Notes: a model not told the origin generated them from the letters alone. Positions 1 to 6,422 are shown, counted from the stretch's first letter. The stretch is DNA of 7,514 nt from an uncultured Collinsella sp. (GCA_900554465.1 USHF01000065.1:1-7514); one strand, 5' to 3'. Made by a program: numbers and translations.

Positions 1-50
1 TACGAGATCTGCGCATGTCTCGTGGGCTCGGAGATGTGTATAAGAGACAG
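1..50 (+). other. Nextera i7 sequencing adapter (artefact)
   Basis: This is library-construction sequence, not genome. Positions 1-8 are the end of the Illumina P7 primer (tacgagat), 9-16 an eight-base index (ctgcgcat, whose reverse complement ATGCGCAG I recall as Nextera index N722), 17-31 the Nextera read-2 linker (gtctcgtgggctcgg), and 32-50 the 19-bp Tn5 mosaic end (agatgtgtataagagacag). Genomic sequence begins at 51, in the middle of the ABC ATPase gene. Nothing here should be translated or read as a transposon end. Confidence 0.98.
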
Positions 51-51
51 C

Positions 52-462
52 GGCAAGACCGACCTTGGTCAGCTCCTCGACGGCGATCTTCTCGGCCTCT
101 TCCTTGCTGCGCTTGAGCACCTTTTGCTGCGCAAGCATGACGTTCTTTTTGACCGATAGGTGCGGGAACAGGTTGAACTGCTGAAACACCATGCCCAAGT
201 GCGTACGCACCTTATTGAGGTCAACGCCCTTGGCGCACACATCCACGCCCTCGACGACAATCGAACCACTCGTAGGATGCTCCAGACGATTGATGCAGCG
301 AAGCATCGTCGACTTGCCCGAGCCCGAAGGACCCAGAACTACGACGACCTCGCCCTTATGCACATCCAGATCGATATCGCGCAGGACCACGTTATCGCCA
401 AAGGCCTTCTGGAGGTTCTTAATGCTGACGACGACCTCGTTCGAGTTATTGGTTTCGCTCAT
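52..462 (-). CDS. Polar amino-acid ABC transporter ATPase (GlnQ-type), 3' end missing
   Basis: Cytoplasmic ATP-hydrolysing subunit that powers amino-acid import with the permease and binding protein encoded just upstream. I translated 137 residues from ATG at 462 (MSETNNSNEV...) to the adapter. Walker A is GPSGSGKST at residues 44-52, and the Q-loop region FQQFNLFPHL at 93-102 is typical of the GlnQ/HisP family. The signature motif, Walker B and switch histidine lie beyond the contig; family members are about 240-260 residues, so roughly half is present. The start is supported by AAGGAGG (476-470) seven bases upstream. That site overlaps the TAA stop of the permease, so the two genes are in one transcript and probably translationally coupled. 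The truncation is caused by the contig end. Family certain; the transported amino acid cannot be told. Confidence 0.95.
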
Positions 463-474
463 GATAGGACCTCC

Positions 475-1836
475 TTACAGACCGGCGATGTGATCGGCAG
501 GCGTCGCGACAACCTGTCCGGCGCTCTTAGCGGGACGCTTCTTCTTGGTCTCGGTCGTACCCAAAAGCCTCGCCTCAAGACCGCTCACCAAGCGAGCGAG
601 CGGCAGGGTGATGACCAGATAGAACAGGGCGGCAACCACGTACGGTGTAATGGAGCCCGTCGTGGCCACGATGGTACGGGCGTTCATGACGATTTCGACC
701 ACACCCACGGCGGCAAGCAGCGACGTATCCTTGTAAAGCAAGATAAACTCGCTGGTCAGCGTAGGCAAAACATTGCGGAACGTCTGCGGAATCATAACGT
801 AGAGCAGCGTCTGGAAGGCATTCATGCCCAGAGAGCGAGCAGCCTCGTTTTGGCCCTTGGGGATCGATTGAATACCGGCACGGAAGATCTCGCACAGGTA
901 CGCAGACGAGTTCATGGCCATGACGATAACGCCCAAAACATAGTCGTCCACCTTGACGCCGGCCAACGGCAGACCGAAGAACGCGATATAGATCTGCAGG
1001 AACGCCGGCGTACCGCGAATGATATTCACGTAGATGCCGGCGAGGCAGCGCAGGATGCGCGACTTGGAGATGCGCATAAGCGACAGGGCAAAGCCAAAGG
1101 GAATTGCCAGCGGAAACGCCACGAGCACGATCGAAAGCGACATAAGGAAGCCCTTGAAGACGATCGGCAGGCTCTGGACCAAAATGACCGGGTTCAGGAA
1201 CAGGCGCAGGAACATATTGGAGTTCCACGCCTCGACCCACGGCTGCTCCTTAAGGTCGGCCAGGAAGTTATCGAAGACCGTCACGCCCTTGATCTCCACC
1301 GACGGAATCTTGGAGATCTTCTTGGTCGAACCGTCGGCGAGCGTATAGGTGCCGCTAAAGGCCTCATCGCCGCCCTCGACGGGAAACGTCACACCGTAAA
1401 CCTCGACGCGGAAATAGCCGCCGGCAGGCGCCGTCTCGCCAAAGTCAATCTTGAGCGTCTGGCCGTCAGCCTTGCACGTGGGCTTCATGGGCGTACGATC
1501 CATGAGGTCCTCGCCCGAGAGCATCGTCAATCGCGTGTCATCGGTACCAAACGTCGTGCCGTCGACAAACGTCAGCGAAAGACCGCTCAGCTCCTCGTCG
1601 GCATCGGCCTGAACTTCCCAAGTGATGCGCGTCTCGGTGCCGCCGACCACATCGCTACCCGAACCGGTATTGGGTCGGGCGGTAATCTTTGCGGTCTCAA
1701 GCGCCTGGGCGGTCGTGGGCACGCAGGCCCCCGCGCATACCAGGGCGAGCGCCACAGCCAGGGCACAGGCCAGCTTTTGGAGCATCGAGGGCAGTGGAAA
1801 ACGCTGCTCCGCGGCCCCTTTGTTCAGTCGAGACAA
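475..1836 (-). CDS. Amino-acid ABC transporter permease with N-terminal extracytoplasmic domain
   Basis: Membrane subunit of the amino-acid importer, 453 residues with the chosen start. Residues 1-45 look like a signal peptide (hydrophobic 22-38, AQA cleavage-type site at 43-45). Residues ~46-205 are a polar, Gly/Thr/Asp-rich, probably beta-sandwich region I cannot assign to a family. From ~208 onward it is a HisM/GlnP-type permease with about five membrane segments, the NIIRGTPAFLQ motif at 271-281 and the EAA loop at 316-338 (IPKGQNEAARSLGM). The tail after ~425 is basic and cytoplasmic. The frame opens earlier, to 1941, but that stretch crosses the terminator hairpin. I prefer TTG at 1836 because AGGAG (1846-1842) lies five bases upstream; ATG at 1785 is in frame but lacks a ribosome-binding site and would start close to the hydrophobic core. 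Usual GlnP proteins are 220-250 residues, so the N-terminal ~200 residues are extra. Permease assignment sure; start likely. Confidence 0.92.
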   Translation of the reverse strand: MSRLNKGAAEQRFPLPSMLQKLACALAVALALVCAGACVPTTAQALETAKITARPNTGSGSDVVGGTETRITWEVQADADEELSGLSLTFVDGTTFGTDDTRLTMLSGEDLMDRTPMKPTCKADGQTLKIDFGETAPAGGYFRVEVYGVTFPVEGGDEAFSGTYTLADGSTKKISKIPSVEIKGVTVFDNFLADLKEQPWVEAWNSNMFLRLFLNPVILVQSLPIVFKGFLMSLSIVLVAFPLAIPFGFALSLMRISKSRILRCLAGIYVNIIRGTPAFLQIYIAFFGLPLAGVKVDDYVLGVIVMAMNSSAYLCEIFRAGIQSIPKGQNEAARSLGMNAFQTLLYVMIPQTFRNVLPTLTSEFILLYKDTSLLAAVGVVEIVMNARTIVATTGSITPYVVAALFYLVITLPLARLVSGLEARLLGTTETKKKRPAKSAGQVVATPADHIAGL

Positions 1837-1847
1837 GGTGGCTCCTA
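1837..1847 (-). promoter_or_regulatory. Ribosome-binding site that fixes the TTG start of the permease
   Basis: On the minus strand AGGAG (1846-1842) is followed by CCACC and then TTG (1836-1834). This spacing is normal, and no comparable site precedes the next in-frame ATG at 1785, so translation most likely begins at the TTG. Relies on spacing and match to the 16S tail only. Confidence 0.6.
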
Positions 1848-1901
1848 TCGTAGAAGTTGCCGGCAAAACGAGACGGAAACGCTCTCCGTCAAGAGAAGCG
1901 C

Positions 1902-1932
1902 AAAGGCCCTTTCCGCCAAAACGGAAAGGGCC
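1902..1932 (-). terminator. Rho-independent terminator or attenuator after the binding-protein gene
   Basis: A perfect 11-bp stem, GGCCCTTTCCG (1905-1915) against CGGAAAGGGCC (1922-1932), closes a six-base loop. Read on the minus strand it lies 22 bases after the binding-protein stop and is followed by only TTT before the sequence turns GC-rich. The strong stem with a short T-run suggests partial termination, so that the binding protein is made in excess while some transcripts continue into the permease and ATPase. I see no good separate promoter for the permease, which fits read-through. It could also protect the 3' end of a processed transcript. Confidence 0.7.
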
Positions 1933-1940
1933 CGCGCGCA

Positions 1941-1963
1941 ATCAAGTAGTTATTTTACTTGAT
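1941..1963 (-). other. Small hairpin over the binding-protein stop codon
   Basis: ATCAAGTA (1941-1948) is the exact reverse complement of TACTTGAT (1956-1963), an 8-bp AT-rich stem with a seven-base loop. The TAA stop of the binding-protein gene (1957-1955) straddles the stem and loop. It directly precedes the stronger GC hairpin at 1905-1932. The two tandem hairpins may together stabilise the mRNA 3' end; on its own this stem is weak. Confidence 0.4.
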
Positions 1964-2815
1964 ATTGTACTTAGCCATGAGGGCGTCGACGGTACCGTCG
2001 TCGGTCAGGTCCTTGATAGCCTGGTTGATGTCGTCCTTGAGCTTGGTGTTGCCCTGGTTGATGGCGATGGCGTACTCCTCGCCGGTGCTGATCTGCTTGA
2101 TGGTCTGGCAGGTGTTGAACTGCTCGGCGGTCAGCTGGCTGGCAACGGAGCGGTTGGTGACTACGGCGTCGCCCTTATCGGACTGCAGGGCGCTGAAGCA
2201 CTCGGTGGCGTCCTTGTAGGGGACGATCTTGGCCTTGGGGAAGTTCTCCTGGGCAAAGGCCTCGGCGGTCGAGCCAGACTGGACGATGATGGTAGCGTCG
2301 GCGTTGTTGAGCTTCTCGCTGTAGTTGTCGGCCGTGATGTCGGTGTTATCGACCTTGGTCACGATAGCCTGATCGTCCATGTAGTAGGAATCAGAGAAAG
2401 TGACTTCCTTCTCACGCTCGGGCGTGTCGGTGATAGCCGCGATGGAAACGTCATACTTGGCGCCCGAAGCGACGCCCGGAACCAGCGTGTCAAAGTCATT
2501 GTTGACGTACTCGACATCCAGACCCAGCTTGTCACCGATAGCCTTGATGAGCTCAAGGTCAAAGCCCTGGTAGTCGCCGTTGTCATCCTTGTACTCAAAC
2601 GGCGCGTACTCGGCAGAGGTGCCGACGGTCAGCGTGCCGTCCTTGACGAGCGCGTACTCCTTGGAGCCGTCGACCTTCTCGACCTTAGCGTCGTCAGAGC
2701 TGCTGGGACCGGCATCAGAACCAGAGGTGGCGTTGGACGAACCGCAGCCCGTCAGAGCAAGGGCGAGTGCCATAGCACCCGTGGCGGCAAATGCGCCAAG
2801 CTTCTTCAGCTTCAT
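1955..2815 (-). CDS. Amino-acid ABC transporter substrate-binding lipoprotein (SBP family 3)
   Basis: Extracellular lipid-anchored receptor that captures an amino acid and delivers it to the permease, 286 residues. Residues 1-24 are a lipoprotein signal (MKLKKLG, hydrophobic run, lipobox LTGC with Cys24), followed by a Ser/Gly/Asp linker to ~45. The mature part is SBP_bac_3: YAPFEY at 70-75, GFDLELIKAIGDKLG at 84-98, and AAITDTPER at 126-134, whose Arg134 should bind the ligand carboxylate. The usual amine-binding Asp after DAVV appears to be Asn221 (GDAVVTNRS). The start is ATG at 2815 with AAGGAG (2828-2823) seven bases upstream; the longer frame to 2881 would put extra residues before the signal peptide and run over the promoter -10 box. 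First gene of the transporter locus, followed by a terminator. Substrate specificity is not readable from sequence alone. Confidence 0.95.
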   Translation of the reverse strand: MKLKKLGAFAATGAMALALALTGCGSSNATSGSDAGPSSSDDAKVEKVDGSKEYALVKDGTLTVGTSAEYAPFEYKDDNGDYQGFDLELIKAIGDKLGLDVEYVNNDFDTLVPGVASGAKYDVSIAAITDTPEREKEVTFSDSYYMDDQAIVTKVDNTDITADNYSEKLNNADATIIVQSGSTAEAFAQENFPKAKIVPYKDATECFSALQSDKGDAVVTNRSVASQLTAEQFNTCQTIKQISTGEEYAIAINQGNTKLKDDINQAIKDLTDDGTVDALMAKYNIK

Positions 2816-2872
2816 AATCAGTCTCCTTCCGGTGACCTCGTTTGATTCAGAGGTCTGCAAAAACTGTTGGCT

Positions 2873-2901
2873 ATTATGCACCCGGAATTACGAATCTGCA
2901 A
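2873..2901 (-). promoter_or_regulatory. Probable sigma-A promoter of the transporter locus
   Basis: On the minus strand TTGCAG (2901-2896) and CATAAT (2878-2873) are separated by 17 bases, with a TG just before the -10 box. It points toward the binding-protein start at 2815 and would give a leader of about 50 bases. The -35 match is weak (3 of 6); the -10 is 5 of 6. It lies in the AT-richest intergenic stretch of the window, between nfo and the transporter genes. I see no clear operator. Confidence 0.5.
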
Positions 2902-2962
2902 TGAGAAAACTGATTGAAACAAACCCATAACGTGAATGGAATACTCTACTTTGTGACAGTCA

Positions 2963-3829
2963 TTACTGCTGCAATGACCTTAATAGTCTAATTTCAGCTG
3001 CATAACCTGCAAGTTCGTTCGGAGTCTCCAAAATAAACGGCAGCGAACGCAAGTGGCCATTCGATACAATATTCTGCATAACCTGCATACCGCCACCAAA
3101 TTCCTCGCTGCCAAGGTATCCCTTGCCGATGCACTCGTGACGATCTTTATGGGCGCCACAAGGGTTCTTCGAATCGTTGATGTGTACGGCATGCAAGCGA
3201 TCGATACCCACCACGCGGTCGAACTCGTCGAGTACGCCGTCCAGATCATGGATGATGTCGTAGCCGGCATCGCTCACATGGCAGGTGTCCAAACAAACGC
3301 CCAGCTTATCGGACAGCTCTGGGCACTTGGCGGCAACGCCCTCGATAATGCACGCCAGTTCTTCAAAGCTACGGCCCACCTCGGTGCCCTTTCCTGCCAT
3401 GGTCTCGAGTAATACCGTCGTCTGCTGCCCCTCAAACATCACCTGGCACAGCGTGTCGACAATCATCTGAATGCCGACGTCGGAGCCCTGCCCCACATGC
3501 GCACCGGGATGGAAGTTGTAGTAGTTGCCGGGCAGTGCTTCCAGACGCTGCAAGTCCTCGGCCATTGCCTCCAAGGCAAACTCGCGCGCCCGCTCCTTAG
3601 CGGAGCAGGGGTTATAGGTATACGGGGCATGCGCCACCAGCGGTCCAAAGTCGTTTTGCGCCATAAGCTCGCGCAGAGCCGCCACGTCATCCATGTCAAG
3701 TTCTTTTGCCTTGCCACCGCGCGGGTTGCGCGTAAAGAACGCAAAGGTATTGGCGCCAATGGACAGCGCCGTCTCCCCCATTGCCCGATAGCCCTTCGTC
3801 GTCGAAAGATGACACCCGATCGTCAGCAT
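2963..3829 (-). CDS. nfo: Endonuclease IV (apurinic/apyrimidinic endonuclease)
   Basis: DNA-repair enzyme of base excision repair: a TIM-barrel protein with a trinuclear zinc site that cuts the backbone 5' of abasic sites. The product is 288 residues, as expected (E. coli Nfo is 285). All nine zinc ligands can be placed: His67 (VAHAPY), His107 (NFHPGAH), Glu142 (LLETMAGKG), Asp181 and His184 (LDTCH), His216 (AVHIND), Asp229 and His231 (HKDRHE), Glu268 (ILETP). I chose ATG at 3829, giving MLTIGCHLS as in the family, with GGGAG (3840-3836) six bases upstream. Another in-frame ATG at 3847 lies inside the hairpin repeat and would add MKRELE; the frame opens further, to 3913. There is no clear terminator between this gene and the transporter locus. 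Identity is secure. Confidence 0.97.
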   Translation of the reverse strand: MLTIGCHLSTTKGYRAMGETALSIGANTFAFFTRNPRGGKAKELDMDDVAALRELMAQNDFGPLVAHAPYTYNPCSAKERAREFALEAMAEDLQRLEALPGNYYNFHPGAHVGQGSDVGIQMIVDTLCQVMFEGQQTTVLLETMAGKGTEVGRSFEELACIIEGVAAKCPELSDKLGVCLDTCHVSDAGYDIIHDLDGVLDEFDRVVGIDRLHAVHINDSKNPCGAHKDRHECIGKGYLGSEEFGGGMQVMQNIVSNGHLRSLPFILETPNELAGYAAEIRLLRSLQQ

Positions 3830-3844
3830 CTCCAACTCCCTCTT

Positions 3845-3936
3845 CATCAGTTGCGGTGAAATACGGTCTATTGGTGCCTTATTTTGGCGCAAACAGACCG
3901 TATTCCACCGCAAGTTATAAAAGGGGCATCAGGGGC
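3845..3936 (-). repeat. Hairpin repeat element, copy A (upstream of nfo)
   Basis: Copy A of a two-copy intergenic repeat; the other is at 4989-5080. Arms 3851-3878 and 3886-3913 form a 28-position stem around a 7-base loop, with 24 Watson-Crick pairs. In the minus-strand RNA two more positions become G-U, leaving only two mismatches. Shared with copy B are the outer catcagttgcgg, the core segments gaaata and cgcaaacag, and the distal ataaaaggg; I count 68 of 92 identical bases without gaps. The stem segment 3864-3867 and its partner 3897-3900 differ from copy B but remain paired. The 3' side in minus orientation ends 21 bases before the nfo start. There is no T-run on either side, so it is not an intrinsic terminator. 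Function unknown. Confidence 0.85.
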
Positions 3937-3958
3937 ACGGTCCGCCGAGCCCCACGCC

Positions 3959-4978
3959 CTAAAGTTTCAAGCGAATCGCATCGATGATGTGCGCACAGCG
4001 CTGTGTAGCGGCTAGGGACATGATGGGGCTTTCGAGTTTCCCCGCCTGAATGAGCTGCGTCGCATGCGATGTCTCACCGTAAAAATCATCGACCTCAAAT
4101 GGTGCATCGATTTCGAGTACTCGACCGTCGGAGTACTTCACATGGGCGAGCTCGGGGCGATGGAGACGCTCGATTTCCAACGAGCCCCGCTCACAGGCAA
4201 TCGTTAAGCGGCTTTCATATGCTGCTTTGCCGTCGCACACCATATGAATGGGTATACCTCCGACGCTCATATGGATCTCGTCGGCCCAATCGACACGGCC
4301 GCCTGATACGTCACGCCAGCGAACTTCACGGGACGAAACCTCGCACGCGCCCGCGAGCAAATCCTCAAACCAACCGACCGCATAACAGCCCATGTCATAT
4401 AGACAGCCGCCCTGCAGCGAATCAAGCAGATAGCCCGAAGGAGACTCGCCGTAATCGAGCTTTTGCACGCTTTCAATCGAGACAATACGGCCAAGCTCAC
4501 CCGACGCAAGAAAGTCTTTCACGCGAGTGCGCATCGGGCAAAACCGATTCTTCATCGCCTCCATAAACAGCACGCCGCGCTCGCGAGAGGTGGAGGCGAT
4601 CGAGAGAGCCTCTTCCTCACTCAAAACGGCTGGCTTTTCGCACAGCACGGCCTTTCCGGCGCACAGCGCGCGACAGGCCCAACGCGTATGCATGCCATGC
4701 GGAAGCGCCAAGTAGATTGCGTCGACATCGGGGTCGGCAATCAGCGCGTCATAAGCCGCATTGCCGTTATCGTCGACCGAGGCATGGCCATGCGCAGCAT
4801 CGATCGAAAACGCTCGGCAAAATTCCTCGACATGTGCAGGAGTGCGGCCGGCCGCAGCCACCAGCCGTGCCCCGTCGACCTTCTTGAGCGACGATGCAAA
4901 TCGATGAGAAATGCGCCCAGCGCCCAAAATGCCCCAACGGACCTCACGCGAATCATTACGTAAACCTCGGTCACCCAC
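3959..4978 (-). CDS. Gfo/Idh/MocA-family NAD(P)-dependent oxidoreductase
   Basis: Cytoplasmic dehydrogenase of 339 residues, near family length. An N-terminal Rossmann fold starts with GILGAGRIS (Gly16, Gly19, Gly21), and the CEKP motif at 113-116 carries the conserved Lys115 near the nicotinamide. The following EAMKNRFCPM (140-149) and GGCLYDMGCYAV segments resemble the dihydrodiol-dehydrogenase/xylose-dehydrogenase-like branch, so a sugar or related alcohol is a plausible substrate; this is inference and the true substrate is unknown. The start is GTG at 4978 with GGGAGG (4989-4984) five bases upstream, touching the end of hairpin repeat B. It is flanked on both sides by hairpin repeats and lies in the same direction as the aldo/keto reductase and nfo. 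No operon partner reveals its pathway. Confidence 0.93.
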   Translation of the reverse strand: MGDRGLRNDSREVRWGILGAGRISHRFASSLKKVDGARLVAAAGRTPAHVEEFCRAFSIDAAHGHASVDDNGNAAYDALIADPDVDAIYLALPHGMHTRWACRALCAGKAVLCEKPAVLSEEEALSIASTSRERGVLFMEAMKNRFCPMRTRVKDFLASGELGRIVSIESVQKLDYGESPSGYLLDSLQGGCLYDMGCYAVGWFEDLLAGACEVSSREVRWRDVSGGRVDWADEIHMSVGGIPIHMVCDGKAAYESRLTIACERGSLEIERLHRPELAHVKYSDGRVLEIDAPFEVDDFYGETSHATQLIQAGKLESPIMSLAATQRCAHIIDAIRLKL

Positions 4979-4988
4979 GATAGCCTCC

Positions 4989-5080
4989 CATCAGTTGCGG
5001 CGAAATAGTTCCTGTTATCGCCCCATTCTGCCGCAAACAGGAACTACTCCATCACAAGATATAAAAGGGTCATGAGGAGC
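4989..5080 (-). repeat. Hairpin repeat element, copy B (upstream of the Gfo/Idh gene)
   Basis: Second copy of the element at 3845-3936, same length and aligned without gaps (offset 1144). Arms 4995-5022 and 5030-5057 surround a 7-base loop. There are 20 Watson-Crick pairs, including an unbroken run of 11 at 5006-5016 with 5046-5036. In minus-strand RNA four further positions are G-U, against one in plus-strand RNA. Four neighbouring base pairs (5008-5011 with 5044-5041) are changed in both arms relative to copy A. The distal conserved part (ataaaaggg and catgaggagc) overlaps the last codons and the TGA stop of the aldo/keto reductase. The near end overlaps the ribosome-binding site of the Gfo/Idh gene by one base. 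Function unknown. Confidence 0.82.
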
Positions 5081-6260
5081 GAGTTTTGCTGAAGACTTTA
5101 AGCATGGCCGTTACGGGGCCCGGCTGGAAGCGTCGACGCACGTCATCGAGACGCTCGGGGATATCGATATGCTGCGGGCAGTGGCGCGCGCATTTGCCGC
5201 ACTTGACGCAATTGCTCACCAGCTTGGCCTCGCTTGTGCGCACCGCGCTCGCCGTAAAGTACTGCGATAGACCCGTAAACCAGCTGTGCGCATAGCTCGC
5301 GTTGTAGGCGGCAAAGCAGCCGGGAATGTTGATACCCTTGGGACACGGCATGCAGTAGCCGCATCCCGTGCAGGGCACACGGTTCGATTTTTCAAACTCC
5401 GTCAGCACGCGCGCGATGGCATCGAGCTGAGTAGCTGTCATCGAATCCGGCAGGGCCCGATCGGCCAACACTGCGTTCTCATCCACCTGCACGGTATCGG
5501 TCATACCCGAAAGCAGCATCGTCACCTGAGGATGATTCCACACCCACGAAAGACCCCAGGCGGCAGGAGTGCGCAAGTGCGGGTCACGGGCACTATCGAG
5601 CACGGCGCGGGCCCGCGGCGGCAGCTTGCCCGCTAAACGCCCGCCCAGCAGCGGCTCCATCACAAACACCGCGAGGCCTCGCTCGGCGGCGGCCATGAGC
5701 CCCGCCGTTCCCGCTTGGTAATGCTCGCCGGCATAGTTGTACTGGATCTGGCAAAAATCCCAGTCATATGCGTCAAGCATCGTAAGGAAGTCCGCCGCGC
5801 TGCCGTGGTACGAAAAACCAATCTGGCGAATGCGCCCCGCCGCCTTTTGATGCGCGATCCAGTCCTCGATGCCCAACGCCACCACACGTTCCCACTGGGC
5901 GGGCGAGGTAATGTTGTGCATGAGGTAATAGTCGATATGGTCGGTCCGCAGGCGACGCAGCTGCTCGTCGAAGAACCGATCGAAATCCTCCGCGCATTTG
6001 CACGAAGCATGCGGCAGCTTGGTTGCGAGCAAAACCTGGTCGCGCAAGCCCAGGCGCTCAAGCGACGCACCTACACAAGCCTCGTTGCCGGGATAGAGAT
6101 AGGCCGTGTCCAGGTAGTTAATCCCCTGCTCCACCGCACGGGAGATGATGGCGTCGGCTGTCTTCGCATCCGGGCGTCCCGGCGCACCGGGAAACCTCAT
6201 GCAGCCCAGCCCCAACGCCGAGATACGGTTGCCGCTTTTGGGGTCAACGCGATATTGCAC
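5070..6260 (-). CDS. Aldo/keto reductase with C-terminal 4Fe-4S region
   Basis: Predicted NAD(P)H-linked oxidoreductase of 396 residues, of the COG1453 type that joins an aldo/keto reductase barrel to a ferredoxin-like tail. In the barrel (about 1-290) the catalytic tetrad can be placed at Asp51, Tyr56, Lys81 and His115 (DTAYLYPGNE, ATKLP, YYLMHN). The tail has two cysteine clusters: C-x2-C-x2-C-x2-CP at 297-307 and C-x2-C-x2-C-x3-CP at 351-362, suggesting two 4Fe-4S clusters and electron transfer to or from an unknown partner. Such fusions are common in anaerobes. The start is GTG at 6260 behind a G-rich ribosome-binding site (GGAGG at 6269-6265). The stop codon lies within hairpin repeat B. 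It is divergent from the cyclase gene. Substrate unknown. Confidence 0.94.
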   Translation of the reverse strand: MQYRVDPKSGNRISALGLGCMRFPGAPGRPDAKTADAIISRAVEQGINYLDTAYLYPGNEACVGASLERLGLRDQVLLATKLPHASCKCAEDFDRFFDEQLRRLRTDHIDYYLMHNITSPAQWERVVALGIEDWIAHQKAAGRIRQIGFSYHGSAADFLTMLDAYDWDFCQIQYNYAGEHYQAGTAGLMAAAERGLAVFVMEPLLGGRLAGKLPPRARAVLDSARDPHLRTPAAWGLSWVWNHPQVTMLLSGMTDTVQVDENAVLADRALPDSMTATQLDAIARVLTEFEKSNRVPCTGCGYCMPCPKGINIPGCFAAYNASYAHSWFTGLSQYFTASAVRTSEAKLVSNCVKCGKCARHCPQHIDIPERLDDVRRRFQPGPVTAMLKVFSKTRSS

Positions 6261-6422
6261 GGCCCCTCCCCTCCCATCGAAGCCCTGACAAGGCGAAACA
6301 AACCCGTCACGTCATCGAAACACATCGGAATCGCAATTGAGAACGTATCGTAACGCAGCAGAAATCAGGCCGTCACGGCACCGCTTTAACATCAGCAAAA
6401 AGCCCGATGAAAGGAGCCGACC
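6261..6422. promoter_or_regulatory. Divergent intergenic region between reductase and cyclase genes
   Basis: This 162-bp spacer must hold promoters for both directions, but no strong pair stands out. On the minus strand a weak candidate is GTGACG (6376-6371) and TACGAT (6352-6347) with 18 bases between. On the plus strand TTGAGA (6337-6342) and AGAAAT (6360-6365) are 17 apart but match poorly. The 8-mer ccgtcacg occurs at 6304-6311 and 6370-6377 and could be half of an operator or chance. I see no open frame or RNA structure here. Confidence 0.35.

Noticed and set aside
1837..1941. Upstream start of the permease at 1941
   Set aside because: The extra residues would be encoded by the terminator stem and the untranslated spacer; the TTG at 1836 has a proper ribosome-binding site.
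160..1962. A 600-codon open frame on the plus strand, opposite the transporter genes
   Set aside because: It is antisense to three well-recognised proteins with ribosome-binding sites, and its product is a low-complexity Arg/His/Gln/Asp-rich chain typical of the reverse complement of GC-rich coding sequence. The same applies to the plus-strand frame at 1622-2845.
2816..2962. Terminator for nfo or a riboswitch before the binding-protein gene
   Set aside because: I found only 4-bp stems in this stretch and no known aptamer pattern; the promoter at 2873-2901 is the only supported element.
3914..3925. TATAAC-like box in the repeats as a -10 promoter element
   Set aside because: No -35 sequence is found at 16-18 bases upstream in either copy, and the box is less consensus-like in copy B (TATATC).
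3845..3936. Hairpin repeats as Rho-independent terminators
   Set aside because: Neither copy is followed by a T-run on either strand, and the stems are long and interrupted, unlike the true terminator at 7266-7292.
3845..5080. Hairpin repeats as a CRISPR array or integron attC sites
   Set aside because: There are only two copies more than 1 kb apart with a full gene between them, no spacer pattern, no cas genes and no integrase. The Gfo/Idh gene between them has its own start and looks chromosomal.
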